Below, piece after piece: positions 16,534-26,600 of a stretch of 64,000 nt of DNA (position 1 is its first letter; every line of letters starts with the position of its first letter). The notes under the pieces are model-generated. The model had not been told where the DNA came from. It ran no database searches and saw nothing but the letters and a program-made list of their open reading frames with translations. The translations under genes and the position numbers were made by a program. Origin of the DNA: Microcoleus sp. EPA2 (GTDB lineage Bacteria > Cyanobacteriota > Cyanobacteriia > Cyanobacteriales > Microcoleaceae); contig JAHRFD010000018.1 of assembly GCA_020882975.1 (NCBI GenBank), positions 56,130 through 120,129 of the forward strand, written 5' to 3'.

Positions 16534-16861
16534 GTCTTTTTCTCCTTTACTTCTAATTACCTTCATCCTAAAAATTTATTAGTAATTTTCCCTCTCCCTA
16601 AAGTCGGAAGTGTAGAATCTAAGTTCTTTAATACTATAGGAATACAATGGGGTATGGGGGATAACGCACTCAACTTTATGCAAAACCCCTCATGGGTTAG
16701 GTGAGGGGCTGGGGAAAAGTTAAAATTTGGGGTGCAGCTCAGTTGTGCAAATATATTCGTATGGGCTGTAGCATGACTGCTGTAAATCTCTAGTTATCAC
16801 TAATAAATTGTCTGCCGTCATGCTACAGCCTATGCAAAATCTCCCATTAAAAATTGGAAGT
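16534..16861. other. Intergenic region with a long hairpin
   Basis: A 328-bp gap that holds the promoter of the PRC-barrel gene (minus) and a perfect 14-bp inverted repeat, ggctgtagcatgac (16764-16777) with its complement (16817-16830), total 67 bp. Near 16685-16710 is another G/C hairpin (cccctca...tgagggg). No gene seen. Confidence 0.6.
16764..16830. repeat. 67-bp inverted repeat with 14-bp perfect arms
   Basis: Arms at 16764-16777 and 16817-16830 enclose a 39-nt AT-rich spacer. Same architecture (perfect arms, 33-39-nt spacer) as the 65-bp family but with unrelated arm sequence. It lies 31 bp after the DUF1499 stop codon. Confidence 0.8.
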
Positions 16862-17392
16862 TCAGAGTTGATTTAGTTGATTTCTGATGGTTTCTATCCG
16901 TTTGCGATTGACTCCCAAATCGGATTGTCCTAAACGTGAAGCCGATCGCACATGAATGACTTTTGCTGATTCATCTAGCAAGAATTCTACATCATCCACG
17001 AACCCCATCAAGGAACTGGTAAATTCCGCATAGAGGTAATTATCTGTTTGTTCGATAATTTTAGTTTTGTCTAAGGAGGCGATCGCCCCTTTGAGATTTG
17101 CCATGGCGACTGTGGGTGTCGAATTGTATGTCAAAGGCTCAATTTTGTGTTCGGCATCTTGACTAAAGCTGCTGACACAGTTGGGGGAAGTGGGACAAGG
17201 TGCGAGTTTTCCTGACTGAATACCGATATTGGTAGGTCTTTTTCCAGCAAACATGGTTTTTTCTCCGGGAATGGCTATAAAAATGGCGATCGACAGTATT
17301 GCTACTCCTAGCAATGACATTAAAATAACTAGCACTTTTTTTAATGCTGTCGGTGATTTTGTGTCAACGGTTTGCAAATTATTAGCCCTCAT
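16862..17392 (-). CDS. DUF1499 membrane-anchored protein
   Basis: A 176-residue protein starting at ATG 17392 (a TTG one codon earlier is unlikely). One N-terminal membrane helix (about residues 19-41, VLVILMSLLGVAILSIAIFI) precedes a DUF1499 domain: GKLAPCPTSPNCVSSFSQD, the conserved Cys-Pro and Pro-Asn-Cys signature, and DNYLYAEFTSSLMGFVDDVEFLLDE in pieces. The domain should face the periplasm or lumen. Its biochemical role is unknown to me. It stands alone between the PRC-barrel gene and the signalling cluster. Confidence 0.85.
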   Translation of the reverse strand: MRANNLQTVDTKSPTALKKVLVILMSLLGVAILSIAIFIAIPGEKTMFAGKRPTNIGIQSGKLAPCPTSPNCVSSFSQDAEHKIEPLTYNSTPTVAMANLKGAIASLDKTKIIEQTDNYLYAEFTSSLMGFVDDVEFLLDESAKVIHVRSASRLGQSDLGVNRKRIETIRNQLNQL

Positions 17393-17459
17393 CAAGCGGA
17401 AGTTCCATCTAATTTTAATATTAATAGATATTTACTTAAAAAAATTAACCACTTATATT

Positions 17460-19109
17460 TTAACACTTGTCTAGCAACCAGTAAGTCAACATTTTCCCTT
17501 TGCCTTTAATCTCAGTCATCCCCCTTTCTTCTAAAACAAATTTATCTTTCAAAAGCTCATGAGTTGCCGCCGTCACTTGAATTTTGCCAGACATTCCATT
17601 GGATTCCATCCGCGAAGCAACATTAACAGTGTCACCCCACAAATCATAGCTAAATTTGCTAATTCCAATAATTCCTGCCACCACCGAACCGCTGTGTATG
17701 CCGATGCGTAACTCAAAATTTTCTCCGGTTTTGAGATTAAACTGAGTCAAAGCCGCTTGCATCTCTAGGGCTAAAAGGGCGATCGCCTCCCCATGATCCT
17801 CTCGCGGTGTGGGTAAACCGCCCACCACCATGTAAGCATCCCCAATAGTCTTAATCTTTTCCAATCCGTGCGACTCCGACAACCTATCAAACTCACAAAA
17901 AATTCCATTCAAAATTTCTACCAACTCCGTCGGACTTTTGTGGGCAGAAAACTCCGTAAAACCCACTAAATCCGCAAACAAAACGCTCACTTCATCAAAA
18001 TGATCGGCAATCAGTTTTTGTTCTTTTTGCAAGCGGAGGGCGATGGGTTTTGGCAAAATATTCAGCAGCAATCTCTCGGTTTGTTGTTGCTCCAATCTCA
18101 GGGCTTCCTCAGCTTGCTTGCGCTTAATCAACGCACCTAGCTGAGTCGCAACAGCACTAAATAATTCCCACAATCGCGGCTGACATTCAAGACTCTTGTC
18201 ACAATAAAAAATTATCACCGCTAACACTTGATTATCAGCCAAAATTGGAAACCCGAAGGCTGCTTTTAAACCAACATTTTCGGCAATTTGAAAACGCAGA
18301 AAAACTTCTGAGTCAACTTGAGAAACATCCTCAATCCATTCAGGCTGCTGGGAGACGAAAATCCGACCAGGCATTCCCACACCAGGGGCAAAAGTTAAAG
18401 GAAAACTCCTTTTTCGGAATTCTGCAAAACTCAAATCACTAGCATACATACCTCTAGCACATTTTAAAATTTTGCCATCATTATCGGGAATCCAAGCTTC
18501 CGCCAAATTCCAGTTGATTGTTTCGCAAATTAACCTTAAAATTACATCAATCGCCGACTCAAAATCCTCTGCTTTACTAATAGCTTGAGTAGCTTTCAAT
18601 AACAAAAAAGTTTCTGCTTCAACACGTTTACGCTCGATAATTTCGTCTTGTAATTGGTCGTTTTGTTCGGTCAATTTATGATTTTTTGCTTGCAACTGCA
18701 TCTGCAAAGAACGGACAATCAGTTGATTGTTAACTCGCGCCAATACTTCTTTCACTTGAAAAGGTTTTGTGATATAATCTGAACCACCAATTTCAAAAGC
18801 TTTTGCTTTATTTAATCCATCTTCAAGGGCACTGAGAAAAATAATAGGAATTTCCTGGAAATCCAGGCTAGCTTTTAATTGTTGACATATTTCATAACCG
18901 CTAATATCCGGCATCATAATATCTAACAAAATCAAATCTGGCTGGCTAGATTGAATAGCCTCTAAAGCCGAAAAACCGTTAGTTACAGGTCTAACTTTGT
19001 ACCCCTGTTTTTGCAAAATTCTAATCAACAAACGCAGGTTGTCTGGGGTATCGTCAACTACTAAAATATCTGCTTGATAACGATCAGTTTTGTCCGGCTT
19101 CATCTGCAT
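17460..19109 (-). CDS. Response regulator-GAF-adenylate cyclase
   Basis: About 549 residues: a receiver domain (about 10-130, ILVVDDTPDNLRLL, phospho-Asp in LILLDIMMPD, Lys in YITKPF), a coiled coil, a GAF domain (about 165-340) and a class III nucleotidyl cyclase (about 370-549). The cyclase has FADLVGFT with the metal Asp, the substrate Lys in EKIKTIGDAYM, the matching Asp in YDLWGDTVN, and the NVASRM Asn/Arg pair. This Lys/Asp set predicts ATP as substrate, hence cAMP. The start ATG lies inside the end of the upstream kinase gene (26-bp overlap). Last gene of the five-gene signalling unit. Confidence 0.85.
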   Translation of the reverse strand: MQMKPDKTDRYQADILVVDDTPDNLRLLIRILQKQGYKVRPVTNGFSALEAIQSSQPDLILLDIMMPDISGYEICQQLKASLDFQEIPIIFLSALEDGLNKAKAFEIGGSDYITKPFQVKEVLARVNNQLIVRSLQMQLQAKNHKLTEQNDQLQDEIIERKRVEAETFLLLKATQAISKAEDFESAIDVILRLICETINWNLAEAWIPDNDGKILKCARGMYASDLSFAEFRKRSFPLTFAPGVGMPGRIFVSQQPEWIEDVSQVDSEVFLRFQIAENVGLKAAFGFPILADNQVLAVIIFYCDKSLECQPRLWELFSAVATQLGALIKRKQAEEALRLEQQQTERLLLNILPKPIALRLQKEQKLIADHFDEVSVLFADLVGFTEFSAHKSPTELVEILNGIFCEFDRLSESHGLEKIKTIGDAYMVVGGLPTPREDHGEAIALLALEMQAALTQFNLKTGENFELRIGIHSGSVVAGIIGISKFSYDLWGDTVNVASRMESNGMSGKIQVTAATHELLKDKFVLEERGMTEIKGKGKMLTYWLLDKC

Positions 19110-21723
19110 TTTGTGATTCCTCTGCCTCACTAATTAAATTAAATATTTTCTGGTAATCAAAATTATCTAGATGATGTTGAAGAATATCGGCAAATTCAGG
19201 ACGAGTTATTCTAATTTCCTCGATGGTGCTAGCAATTAAATCCAAGTCGGCACTGCGGATGACCTGCTTCATATTATTTATCCATTCAGCAGGCAGTTTG
19301 GGCGCAGAAGCAGGGGCAAAACTGCCTGCTGAATCAGAGAGAATATTTCCCTGGCCGATTTCATCATTTCCACTTAGACTCGAACCAGTGGGGCGATAAA
19401 TATACTCTATGCCCAAATGTTGGTTGAGGCTATCCAATATATCTACTTTACGGAAAGGCTTGTTGATAAAGTCATCACAGCCAACCAATAAAGCAAAGGA
19501 GCGTCTTTCTTCTATTGTACTAGCTGTTAAGGCAATAATCTTCGGAATGGGTAATTCTGGAGTCAAAATATTGCTCTCGACATTTATCTCCACCGCCCCT
19601 GGTAGTCCTTCTGTTCTTTGCTGGATTCGGGCTCTAATTTCTCTGGTAGCTTCATAACCGTCCATCACCGGCATTCGCAAATCGATGAAAATCAAATGTG
19701 GTTGCCAAGTTTCCCAGATTTCTAATGCTTCCATGCCATGACTGGCTTCTTGCAGTGCAAAACCCAAGGGAGAAAGCATTTTGATTAATAGTTGACGATT
19801 GTCTTCCACATCGTCCACGATTAAAATCCGATATTGAGGTTGATTGGGCTGCAAGCCAATAATTTCATAGTTGATTTTCGCAGCCGGCATCGCTGAGGCT
19901 TCAACTTGATGGACGGGAATCTCGAATTTAAAAATAGAACCTCGTTCCAGTTCACTTTCTACGTTAATGTCGCCACCCATAAGTCGTACAAATTGGCGGC
20001 TAATAGTTAATCCTAAGCCTGTGCCTTTTTGGGTTTTTTGACCTGATGCGGTTTGTACAAAAGCTGTAAAAATATTGCCTAAGTCTTCGGGATAAATTCC
20101 CACTCCTGTATCTTCTACCTCAAACACAAGAAAACAAATAGAATCATGCCTACTCTCACTAGCTGCTCGTGTCTGTTTCGGATTTTCCTCCGGGCTATTT
20201 TGAGTAAATATACTGGCAGTATTTATGGGGCTTAATTCAGGAATAATTTTATTTTCTCCAACCCTCTCACTTGCATATTTTATTTGACTTTGTTGTCCTT
20301 CTTCTAGTCGCTTAACTCTGACTACAACGCGACCAATTTGGGTGAATTTAATTGCATTACTGAGGAGATTAATCAGGACTTGTCTCAATTTTATTTGATC
20401 GGTTTTTATGTACTGTGGCACCTGGGGAGAGCGTTCAAAAATTAAGTTCACTTCTTGATTTTCTGCTCGCAGTTGGAACATATCTTCCAACTCTTCTAGG
20501 AGTCTGTAAAGGTCAAAACTTGTAGCTTCGATCGACATCCTTCCGGCTTCAATTTTGGATAAGTCTAAGGCTTGGTTGATCAGAGTCAGTAAATGTTCGC
20601 CACTGCGGTGAATAATTCTGAGATTGTCTCGGTTTTCGCGGGTGAGATTGGGACTTGGTTCCATGATTTGGGCGAATCCAAGTATGGCATTGAGGGGAGT
20701 TCGCAACTCGTGACTCATGTTTGCTAAAAAGGTACTTTTAGCTATGTTTGCTGCTTCGGCTGCTTCTTTTGCTTGTTGTAGTTGTTCTGTTCGTTCCTGA
20801 ATTTGTGATTCTAAGGTGCGCTGGTAATCTGCTACGACTTTTTCCGCTTGTTTGCGATCGCTAATATCTTGAAAAGTGGCGATCGCATAGGAAATATTGC
20901 CGTTGATGTCAAAAATTGGCGTAGTGCTGATTTCCAGCGCCACCGTCTTGTCCTTTTGGCGGATTTCTACGTCATCAACCCTGACAAATTCTCCTCCCAG
21001 AGCCCGCAAAATGGGCAGGTTATCAGGGGGATATAGCCGATCGCTATTGGCTACATACAGTTGATAAGTCGCTGCTAATTGTGCCGCCCTACTTTCTGGG
21101 ATAGTATCTGCACCCAACAATTCCCTCGCCGTGCGATTAAAATAGGCGATCGATCCATCAGCATTATAAACAGATACCCCCACGGGCAAAGCTTCTAAAA
21201 ATTGATTGAGTTGGCTTTCACTAGCAGATAAAGCCTCATTTACTCTCTTTAACTCCAAATTGGCTTCTTGCCGCTTAATAATTTCGTCTGTTAACTTTTG
21301 GTCTTGCAAGTAACTGTGAACTGCTTCTACCACTGTCAACTTCAAATCTTCATTTAGCCAAGGCTTAGGGATATAGCGATACAACTTAGCATACTTAATA
21401 GCATTGCTGAGAGCTTCCAAATCTGCTTGACCAGTCAGCATAATTGTCAGGGTATCAGGGGAGCGTTCGTGAATTCGCTTCAGCAGTTCATCTCCCTTAA
21501 TATCCGGCATGATATAATCTGAAAGCACTAAAGCTATTTCGTATTCATCTGCTTGCAAATCTGCCAGCAATTCTAAAGCATCTTCACCTCCTTCCGCCGT
21601 TTCAATAATACATTGATCTCCGATCGCCTTTTTCAGTTCTATTTTTAAACTGTTCAAGACATCAGGTTCGTCATCTATACAAACAATCACAGGTTTTTTA
21701 CAAACAATCACAGGTTTTTTCAT
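19084..21723 (-). CDS. Hybrid histidine kinase REC-PAS-HisKA-HATPase-REC
   Basis: An 879-residue soluble kinase: N-terminal receiver (about 10-130, IDDEPDVLNSLK, VLSDYIMPD), PAS domain (about 165-290), HisKA with the histidine in NMSHELRTPLNAILGF, HATPase ending GTGLGLTISRQFV, second receiver (about 635-770, ILIVDDVEDNRQLL, IFIDLRMPVMDGYEA) and an 80-residue helical tail. The HATPase carries an unusual polar insertion of about 45 residues (ELSPINTASIFTQNSPEE region). The first seven codons after ATG are duplicated exactly in tandem. The start overlaps the stop of the response regulator upstream by 4 bp. The sensed signal is unknown. Confidence 0.9.
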   Translation of the reverse strand: MKKPVIVCKKPVIVCIDDEPDVLNSLKIELKKAIGDQCIIETAEGGEDALELLADLQADEYEIALVLSDYIMPDIKGDELLKRIHERSPDTLTIMLTGQADLEALSNAIKYAKLYRYIPKPWLNEDLKLTVVEAVHSYLQDQKLTDEIIKRQEANLELKRVNEALSASESQLNQFLEALPVGVSVYNADGSIAYFNRTARELLGADTIPESRAAQLAATYQLYVANSDRLYPPDNLPILRALGGEFVRVDDVEIRQKDKTVALEISTTPIFDINGNISYAIATFQDISDRKQAEKVVADYQRTLESQIQERTEQLQQAKEAAEAANIAKSTFLANMSHELRTPLNAILGFAQIMEPSPNLTRENRDNLRIIHRSGEHLLTLINQALDLSKIEAGRMSIEATSFDLYRLLEELEDMFQLRAENQEVNLIFERSPQVPQYIKTDQIKLRQVLINLLSNAIKFTQIGRVVVRVKRLEEGQQSQIKYASERVGENKIIPELSPINTASIFTQNSPEENPKQTRAASESRHDSICFLVFEVEDTGVGIYPEDLGNIFTAFVQTASGQKTQKGTGLGLTISRQFVRLMGGDINVESELERGSIFKFEIPVHQVEASAMPAAKINYEIIGLQPNQPQYRILIVDDVEDNRQLLIKMLSPLGFALQEASHGMEALEIWETWQPHLIFIDLRMPVMDGYEATREIRARIQQRTEGLPGAVEINVESNILTPELPIPKIIALTASTIEERRSFALLVGCDDFINKPFRKVDILDSLNQHLGIEYIYRPTGSSLSGNDEIGQGNILSDSAGSFAPASAPKLPAEWINNMKQVIRSADLDLIASTIEEIRITRPEFADILQHHLDNFDYQKIFNLISEAEESQNADEAGQN
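21679..21720 (-). repeat. Perfect 21-bp tandem duplication at a kinase N terminus
   Basis: Two identical 21-bp units (21679-21699 and 21700-21720) abut the ATG of the 879-residue kinase and give MKKPVIVCKKPVIVCIDDEP. The neighbouring paralogous response regulator has one unit only (MNKPVIVCVDDE). In frame, so it adds seven residues to the first strand of the receiver. Confidence 0.95.
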
Positions 21724-22112
21724 AATTTAGCCAGCCCTGACTTGATAGTTTTTATCAAATCTTCCCCTTTCCAAGGTTTGTACAAACAGCAATATAAATC
21801 AGCGTGTTCAACAGCCCGTTGAACTGCTCCTGGATCTGCTTGCCCCGTCAACATTACCTTGACAATTTTAGGATGTTTTTCGTGAATTCTCATTAAAAGT
21901 TCGTCCCCTTTAATTCCTGGCATCAACCAGTCAGAAACCACCACTATCACCTGATCTTCTCCCTGACAAGCTTCAATTACTTCTAAAGCTTCATCACCAC
22001 TTTCAGCTAGTTCGTAAAAGTAATTATCTTTAAATTCATTTTTAAGCTGCATCTTCAGAGTATTCAAGATATCAGCCTCATCGTCCACACAAACAATTAC
22101 CGGTTTATTCAT
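21720..22112 (-). CDS. Single-domain response regulator
   Basis: A 130-residue receiver domain: acidic pocket VDDEADILNTLK, phospho-Asp in VVSDWLMPGIKGDELL, the Thr in VMLTGQAD and the Lys in LYKPWKGED. There is no output domain. The KPW motif and the RIHEKHP stretch match the receiver at the N terminus of the next gene, so the two arose by duplication. The stop overlaps the downstream ATG (ATGA), showing translational coupling. It may act as a phosphate shuttle between the kinases of this unit. Confidence 0.9.
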   Translation of the reverse strand: MNKPVIVCVDDEADILNTLKMQLKNEFKDNYFYELAESGDEALEVIEACQGEDQVIVVVSDWLMPGIKGDELLMRIHEKHPKIVKVMLTGQADPGAVQRAVEHADLYCCLYKPWKGEDLIKTIKSGLAKL

Positions 22113-22232
22113 CTTTTTGTCCCCTCTGTGCTTTCATTTTAGTCGCTCTATTCCGGCTTAGTTTCAATGCACCCGATTGATTCCCGGCCGGCAGCAGCCT
22201 AGCTCTCGTCCCTCTTATTTTAATATATCATT

Positions 22233-23666
22233 TTAATATATTGGTAACGATACTGTAAATATAGTTTCCCCCGGTACAGACTCTACACTAACCTCTCCCT
22301 GATGTTTCTCAATAATTTTTCTGACGATATCTAATCCCAACCCGCTACCTTCCCCCGCAGCTTTCGTCGTAAAAAAAGGTTGAAAAATTTTGGGAATAAT
22401 TTCCGGGGGAATACCTTTGCCATTGTCAATAAATTTTATCAAAATGCGACCATCTAGACACATAGTTTCAATAGTCAAAGTCCCTTTATAACTCATGGCT
22501 TGCAGAGCATTGTGAACTAAATTTGTCCAAACTTGATTTAACTCATCTGGATAGCAAACGATTTTGGGTACATCGCCATATTTTCTCACAACTTCTATAC
22601 CCTGTTTCAGTTGATTTTGATAAAGAGTTAAAACCGTTTCAATTCCCTCATGTAAATTTGATTCTATTTTTTCTTGCTTAATATCAAAATGAGCATAACT
22701 TTTCAAGGCAAATACTACTTTTCCCGACTTCGCTGTCGCTCTTTGGATTAAACTAATACTTTTTTTAAAGCTGGTAAATTGATAGGCGGTATTTAAAATT
22801 TTTTCCCAATCTGGTAGTTGAAAAAGTGGCAATAACTGTTCGATATCATCGTAGATTTCCATATCAACTAAGGTGTCGGCAATTTCTTCAGCCTTGTCTA
22901 CTTGGTGTTCGGTCAAATAACCTACTAAGTGCTGCTTAAATTTTCTTTTTTCCTTGCTAGTAAATATAGTTTCGCGCTCGATGGAAGACCTGTACAGCAG
23001 GTTTAAAAAATAAACTTGGCTTTCTGAAGAAATTTCTTGAAAAAATTTGGGTAAATTTTCTATATTTGTTTCCCAAAAATTAGCAATGTTATCAATAGAA
23101 GAACCGATGATGCCTAGGGGAGTATTGATTTCGTGGGCAATGCCAGCAATCAGTTGTCCGAGGGCAGCCATCTTTTCCGATTGAATCAAATGCTCTTGGG
23201 TTGCTTGCAATTGTTGGATCGCAGTTGCTAAATCTTCATTTCTTTCTTGCAAACTGTTTTGCAGAGAACAAATTTTTAAATGAGTTTCAATGCGGGCTAA
23301 AACTTCTTCCAGTTGAAAGGGTTTAGTGATGAAATCTACTCCCCCCACGGCAAAAGCTTTAACTTTATCCATCACGTCGTTAATCGCACTGATGAAAATA
23401 ACCGGAATGTCTTTTGTTGCTTCCTCCGCTTTCAGTTGCTGACACACTTCATAGCCGTCCATCTCTGGCATCATAATATCCAGCAACACCAAATCGGGGG
23501 GTATTCTCTGAGCAGCAGAAAGTGCTAGTTTTCCGCTGGGAACAGGGCGAACTTGATAGCCTTTTTTGCTTAAAATTCCTGACAAAAGATGCAGGTTTTC
23601 TGGGGTATCGTCAACTACTAAAATATTGCCTTGATGGTTTTTTTTTGAATTTGTAATAAGGTCCAC
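22233..23666 (-). CDS. Receiver-histidine kinase with extended dimerisation region
   Basis: A 477-residue kinase from a GTG start with gaggat eight bases upstream. A receiver (about 15-130, ILVVDDTPENLHLL, LVLLDIMMPEMDGYEV, FITKPF) is followed by a coiled coil and a histidine in MAALGQLIAGIAHEINTPLG. Between this H box and the ATP-binding domain (NALQAM, DNGKGIPPEI, GSGLGLDIV) lies an extra segment of about 120 residues (including VDKAEEIADTLVDMEIYDD). It starts one base after the stop of the 1314-residue kinase, so they are one operon. No membrane segment; the input probably arrives via the receiver. Confidence 0.9.
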   Translation of the reverse strand: MDLITNSKKNHQGNILVVDDTPENLHLLSGILSKKGYQVRPVPSGKLALSAAQRIPPDLVLLDIMMPEMDGYEVCQQLKAEEATKDIPVIFISAINDVMDKVKAFAVGGVDFITKPFQLEEVLARIETHLKICSLQNSLQERNEDLATAIQQLQATQEHLIQSEKMAALGQLIAGIAHEINTPLGIIGSSIDNIANFWETNIENLPKFFQEISSESQVYFLNLLYRSSIERETIFTSKEKRKFKQHLVGYLTEHQVDKAEEIADTLVDMEIYDDIEQLLPLFQLPDWEKILNTAYQFTSFKKSISLIQRATAKSGKVVFALKSYAHFDIKQEKIESNLHEGIETVLTLYQNQLKQGIEVVRKYGDVPKIVCYPDELNQVWTNLVHNALQAMSYKGTLTIETMCLDGRILIKFIDNGKGIPPEIIPKIFQPFFTTKAAGEGSGLGLDIVRKIIEKHQGEVSVESVPGETIFTVSLPIY

Positions 23667-23667
23667 T

Positions 23668-26600
23668 TTAGTTATCCTCGCTGTTAGTAATTAGGCTCAA
23701 AATGGTTTCGTATTCAAAATTATTAATGCTATCTTGCAGGCTGTCAGCTAGAGAGGAGTTAACAGTGCGAATTTGTTCTATGGAAAAGGCGATCGCCTCC
23801 ATATCCACACTCAAAATATTTTGCTTGAATGCAGCTACCCATTCGGCAGGTAGAGAGGCGATCGCCCCTGATGTCATCACTTCCTGACGATCGTCCCCGG
23901 AACCCACCACACTTGCTGCTGCTGGATCTTCATAAATATAGCGTACTCCTAGGTGTTTACTAATTGCCATAAATATATCTTCCTCTCGGAACGGTTTCCG
24001 CATAAAATCATCACAGCCCGCCGAAAGAATCACAGCCCGTTCTTCCTCCAAAACACTAGCAGTCAGAGCGATAATCGCCGCTGCTTGCCCTTGAGTAGTA
24101 GTTTTTATCTGTTTTGTAGCCTCGTACCCATCCATCACGGGCATTCTCATATCCATCCAAATCAAGTGTGGCTCCCACAGCGCGCAAATATCCACCGCTT
24201 CTTGACCATTATTTGCTTCTCTCAGTTCAAACCCTAGGGGGCTGAGAAGTTTGATCAACAATTGACGATTCAGGGGTTTATCGTCCACAATCAGCAAGCG
24301 GTAGCGAGGCTGATTTGGTTCGAGAGCCACAACACGAAGTTGATTTTTTTTGCTTTCAATATCAGCAGCTTCCACCAGATGAACTTGGATATCAAACTGA
24401 AATACTGCCCCCTTTCCGACTTCACTACTAACGGTAATGTCACCTCCCATCAATTGTACAAATTGACGACTGATAGCTAAACCCAAACCTGTTCCTTCTT
24501 GAGAATCTTTACCTGTTTTTGTCTGTATAAATGCTTCAAACAACTGATTGATTTCGTCAGGAGCGATACCAGCACCAGTATCTTGAACTTCAAAATGTAT
24601 TGAGTAACGACCAGGCTGTTTGTCACTATTGTTATAGGCTTTTTGAGCGCCTTTAACTTGCAGTGACACTCCTCCTTGAGCAGTGAATTTAATTGCATTG
24701 TTGAGTAAGTTAATTAAAACTTGTCGCAACTTCACTTCATCGGTACAGATATAGTGGGGAACTTTCGAGTCGCGATCGAATAATAACTGCAAGCTTTTTT
24801 CTTCGGCTTTGAGGGCAAACATATCTTCCAAATCGTCTAACAAGCGGAACAAGTCAAAGTTTTTTTCATTGATGGTAGTGCGTCCAGCTTCAATTTTTGA
24901 CAAGTCTAAAACTTGGTTAATTAAACTCAGTAAATGTTCGCCACTCCGCAGGATAATCCCCACATCTTCTTGATTTTCTGGAGACAGGGTTTTGCTGCGA
25001 ATCATGACTTGAGCAAAGCCGATGACAGCATTGAGGGGAGAGCGCAATTCGTGGCTCATATTTGCGAGGAAAATACTTTTAGCTTTGTTAGCTGCTTCCG
25101 CTGCTTCTTTTGCCCGCTGCATTTCGATTTCCGATTGCTTACTAGCAGTAATATCTTTGATAAAACCTTCATAGTAGAGTAAATTATTTTGGTCATCGTA
25201 AACAGCGCGGGAATTTTCTGATATCCAAATAATACTGCCATCTTTTTTGTAAATTTGCGATTCAAAATTTGATATTATGCCATACTTATTTATCAATTCT
25301 ACAAATTCATCGTGACGCTTAGGATTGACGTAAAGCTGATTATGCAAATTAGGCTGGCCTGCTATGAGTTCGGCGGTGGATTCGTAGCCGTAGATATGGG
25401 CTAAAGCTGGATTGGCGCTAATATATTTTCCATCCATCGTGGTCTGAAAAATACCACTTAAGGCATTTTCATAAATGTTGCGGTATTTTTCTTCGGCTTC
25501 CCGCAGGGCTGCTTCTGCTTGTTGGCGATCGGTAATGTCGCTAGAAATCGATAAAAAACAAGCTTCTCCCTCAATATCGATGGTTTCTATGGAGAGTAAT
25601 GCAGCTCTTTCTGTACCGCTTTTATTCCGAAATTTCAACTCATAATTATGAATAGCTGTTTTATTTTTTAACATTTGAATCATGCGATCGCGTTCTGCCA
25701 AAGTCGCCCAAAAGTTGAGTTCTACCGCTGTTTTGCCAATAATTTCTGCGTGACTGTAGCCCATCATCCGACAAAAACTTTCATTAACTTCTATGTGGCG
25801 ACCATCACTGATTCTGGTGAGGGTAATCGCATTAGGACTTAAACGAAATGCTTTAGAAAACTTTTCTTCGGCTTTAGCAAGTTCTGCCGTGCGCTCGGCA
25901 ACTTTTGTTTCTAAGTTTTGATTGTATTGGATTAAAATTTTCTCGGCTTGTTTGCGTTCACTAATATCTTGAAAAGCGCACATTCCGTAGATGATATTCC
26001 CTTGACTTCCGTAAATAGGAGTTCCCCAAATTTGTAAAGGAACTGTTTTGTCCCCTAGGGAAACTTCTATGTCATCCACCGTGACTGTTTTACCCTGCAA
26101 AGCATTTAATATCGGATCGCGTTCGGCTGGATAAAGTTGCTCAGTTCCAGCTAAATAAATGCGGTAAGACTCACGTAAATTTTCGGCATTGGAGGCGATA
26201 ATTCCTTGACCTATTAGTTTTTTACCTATGGGGTTAATATAATAAGGATTTCCCACATCGTCTACAATAAAAACCCCCAAAGGTATGGCATCTAAAAATT
26301 GTTTGACTCTATTTTCACTTTCGCCTAGGGATGTAAATGAGTGTTGCAATTGCTCAGCCATACTGTTAAAAGAATCGGCAAGTTCACCTAATTCATCTTG
26401 TCGATTGTTAATTAATTTTGTATCCCATTCATTATTAGCCAAAGCTTTTGCAGCCTCATTCAACCTAAAAATCGGCTTTACTACCCATTTAGCAGTCAGA
26501 ATTCCCAGAATGGTGGCTAAGAGCAAAGCTGCTAACGACAATAACACAGTGATGTGAGTATTGGCATCTATTTGTTCCATAAAGTCAGACTCTGGAACTA

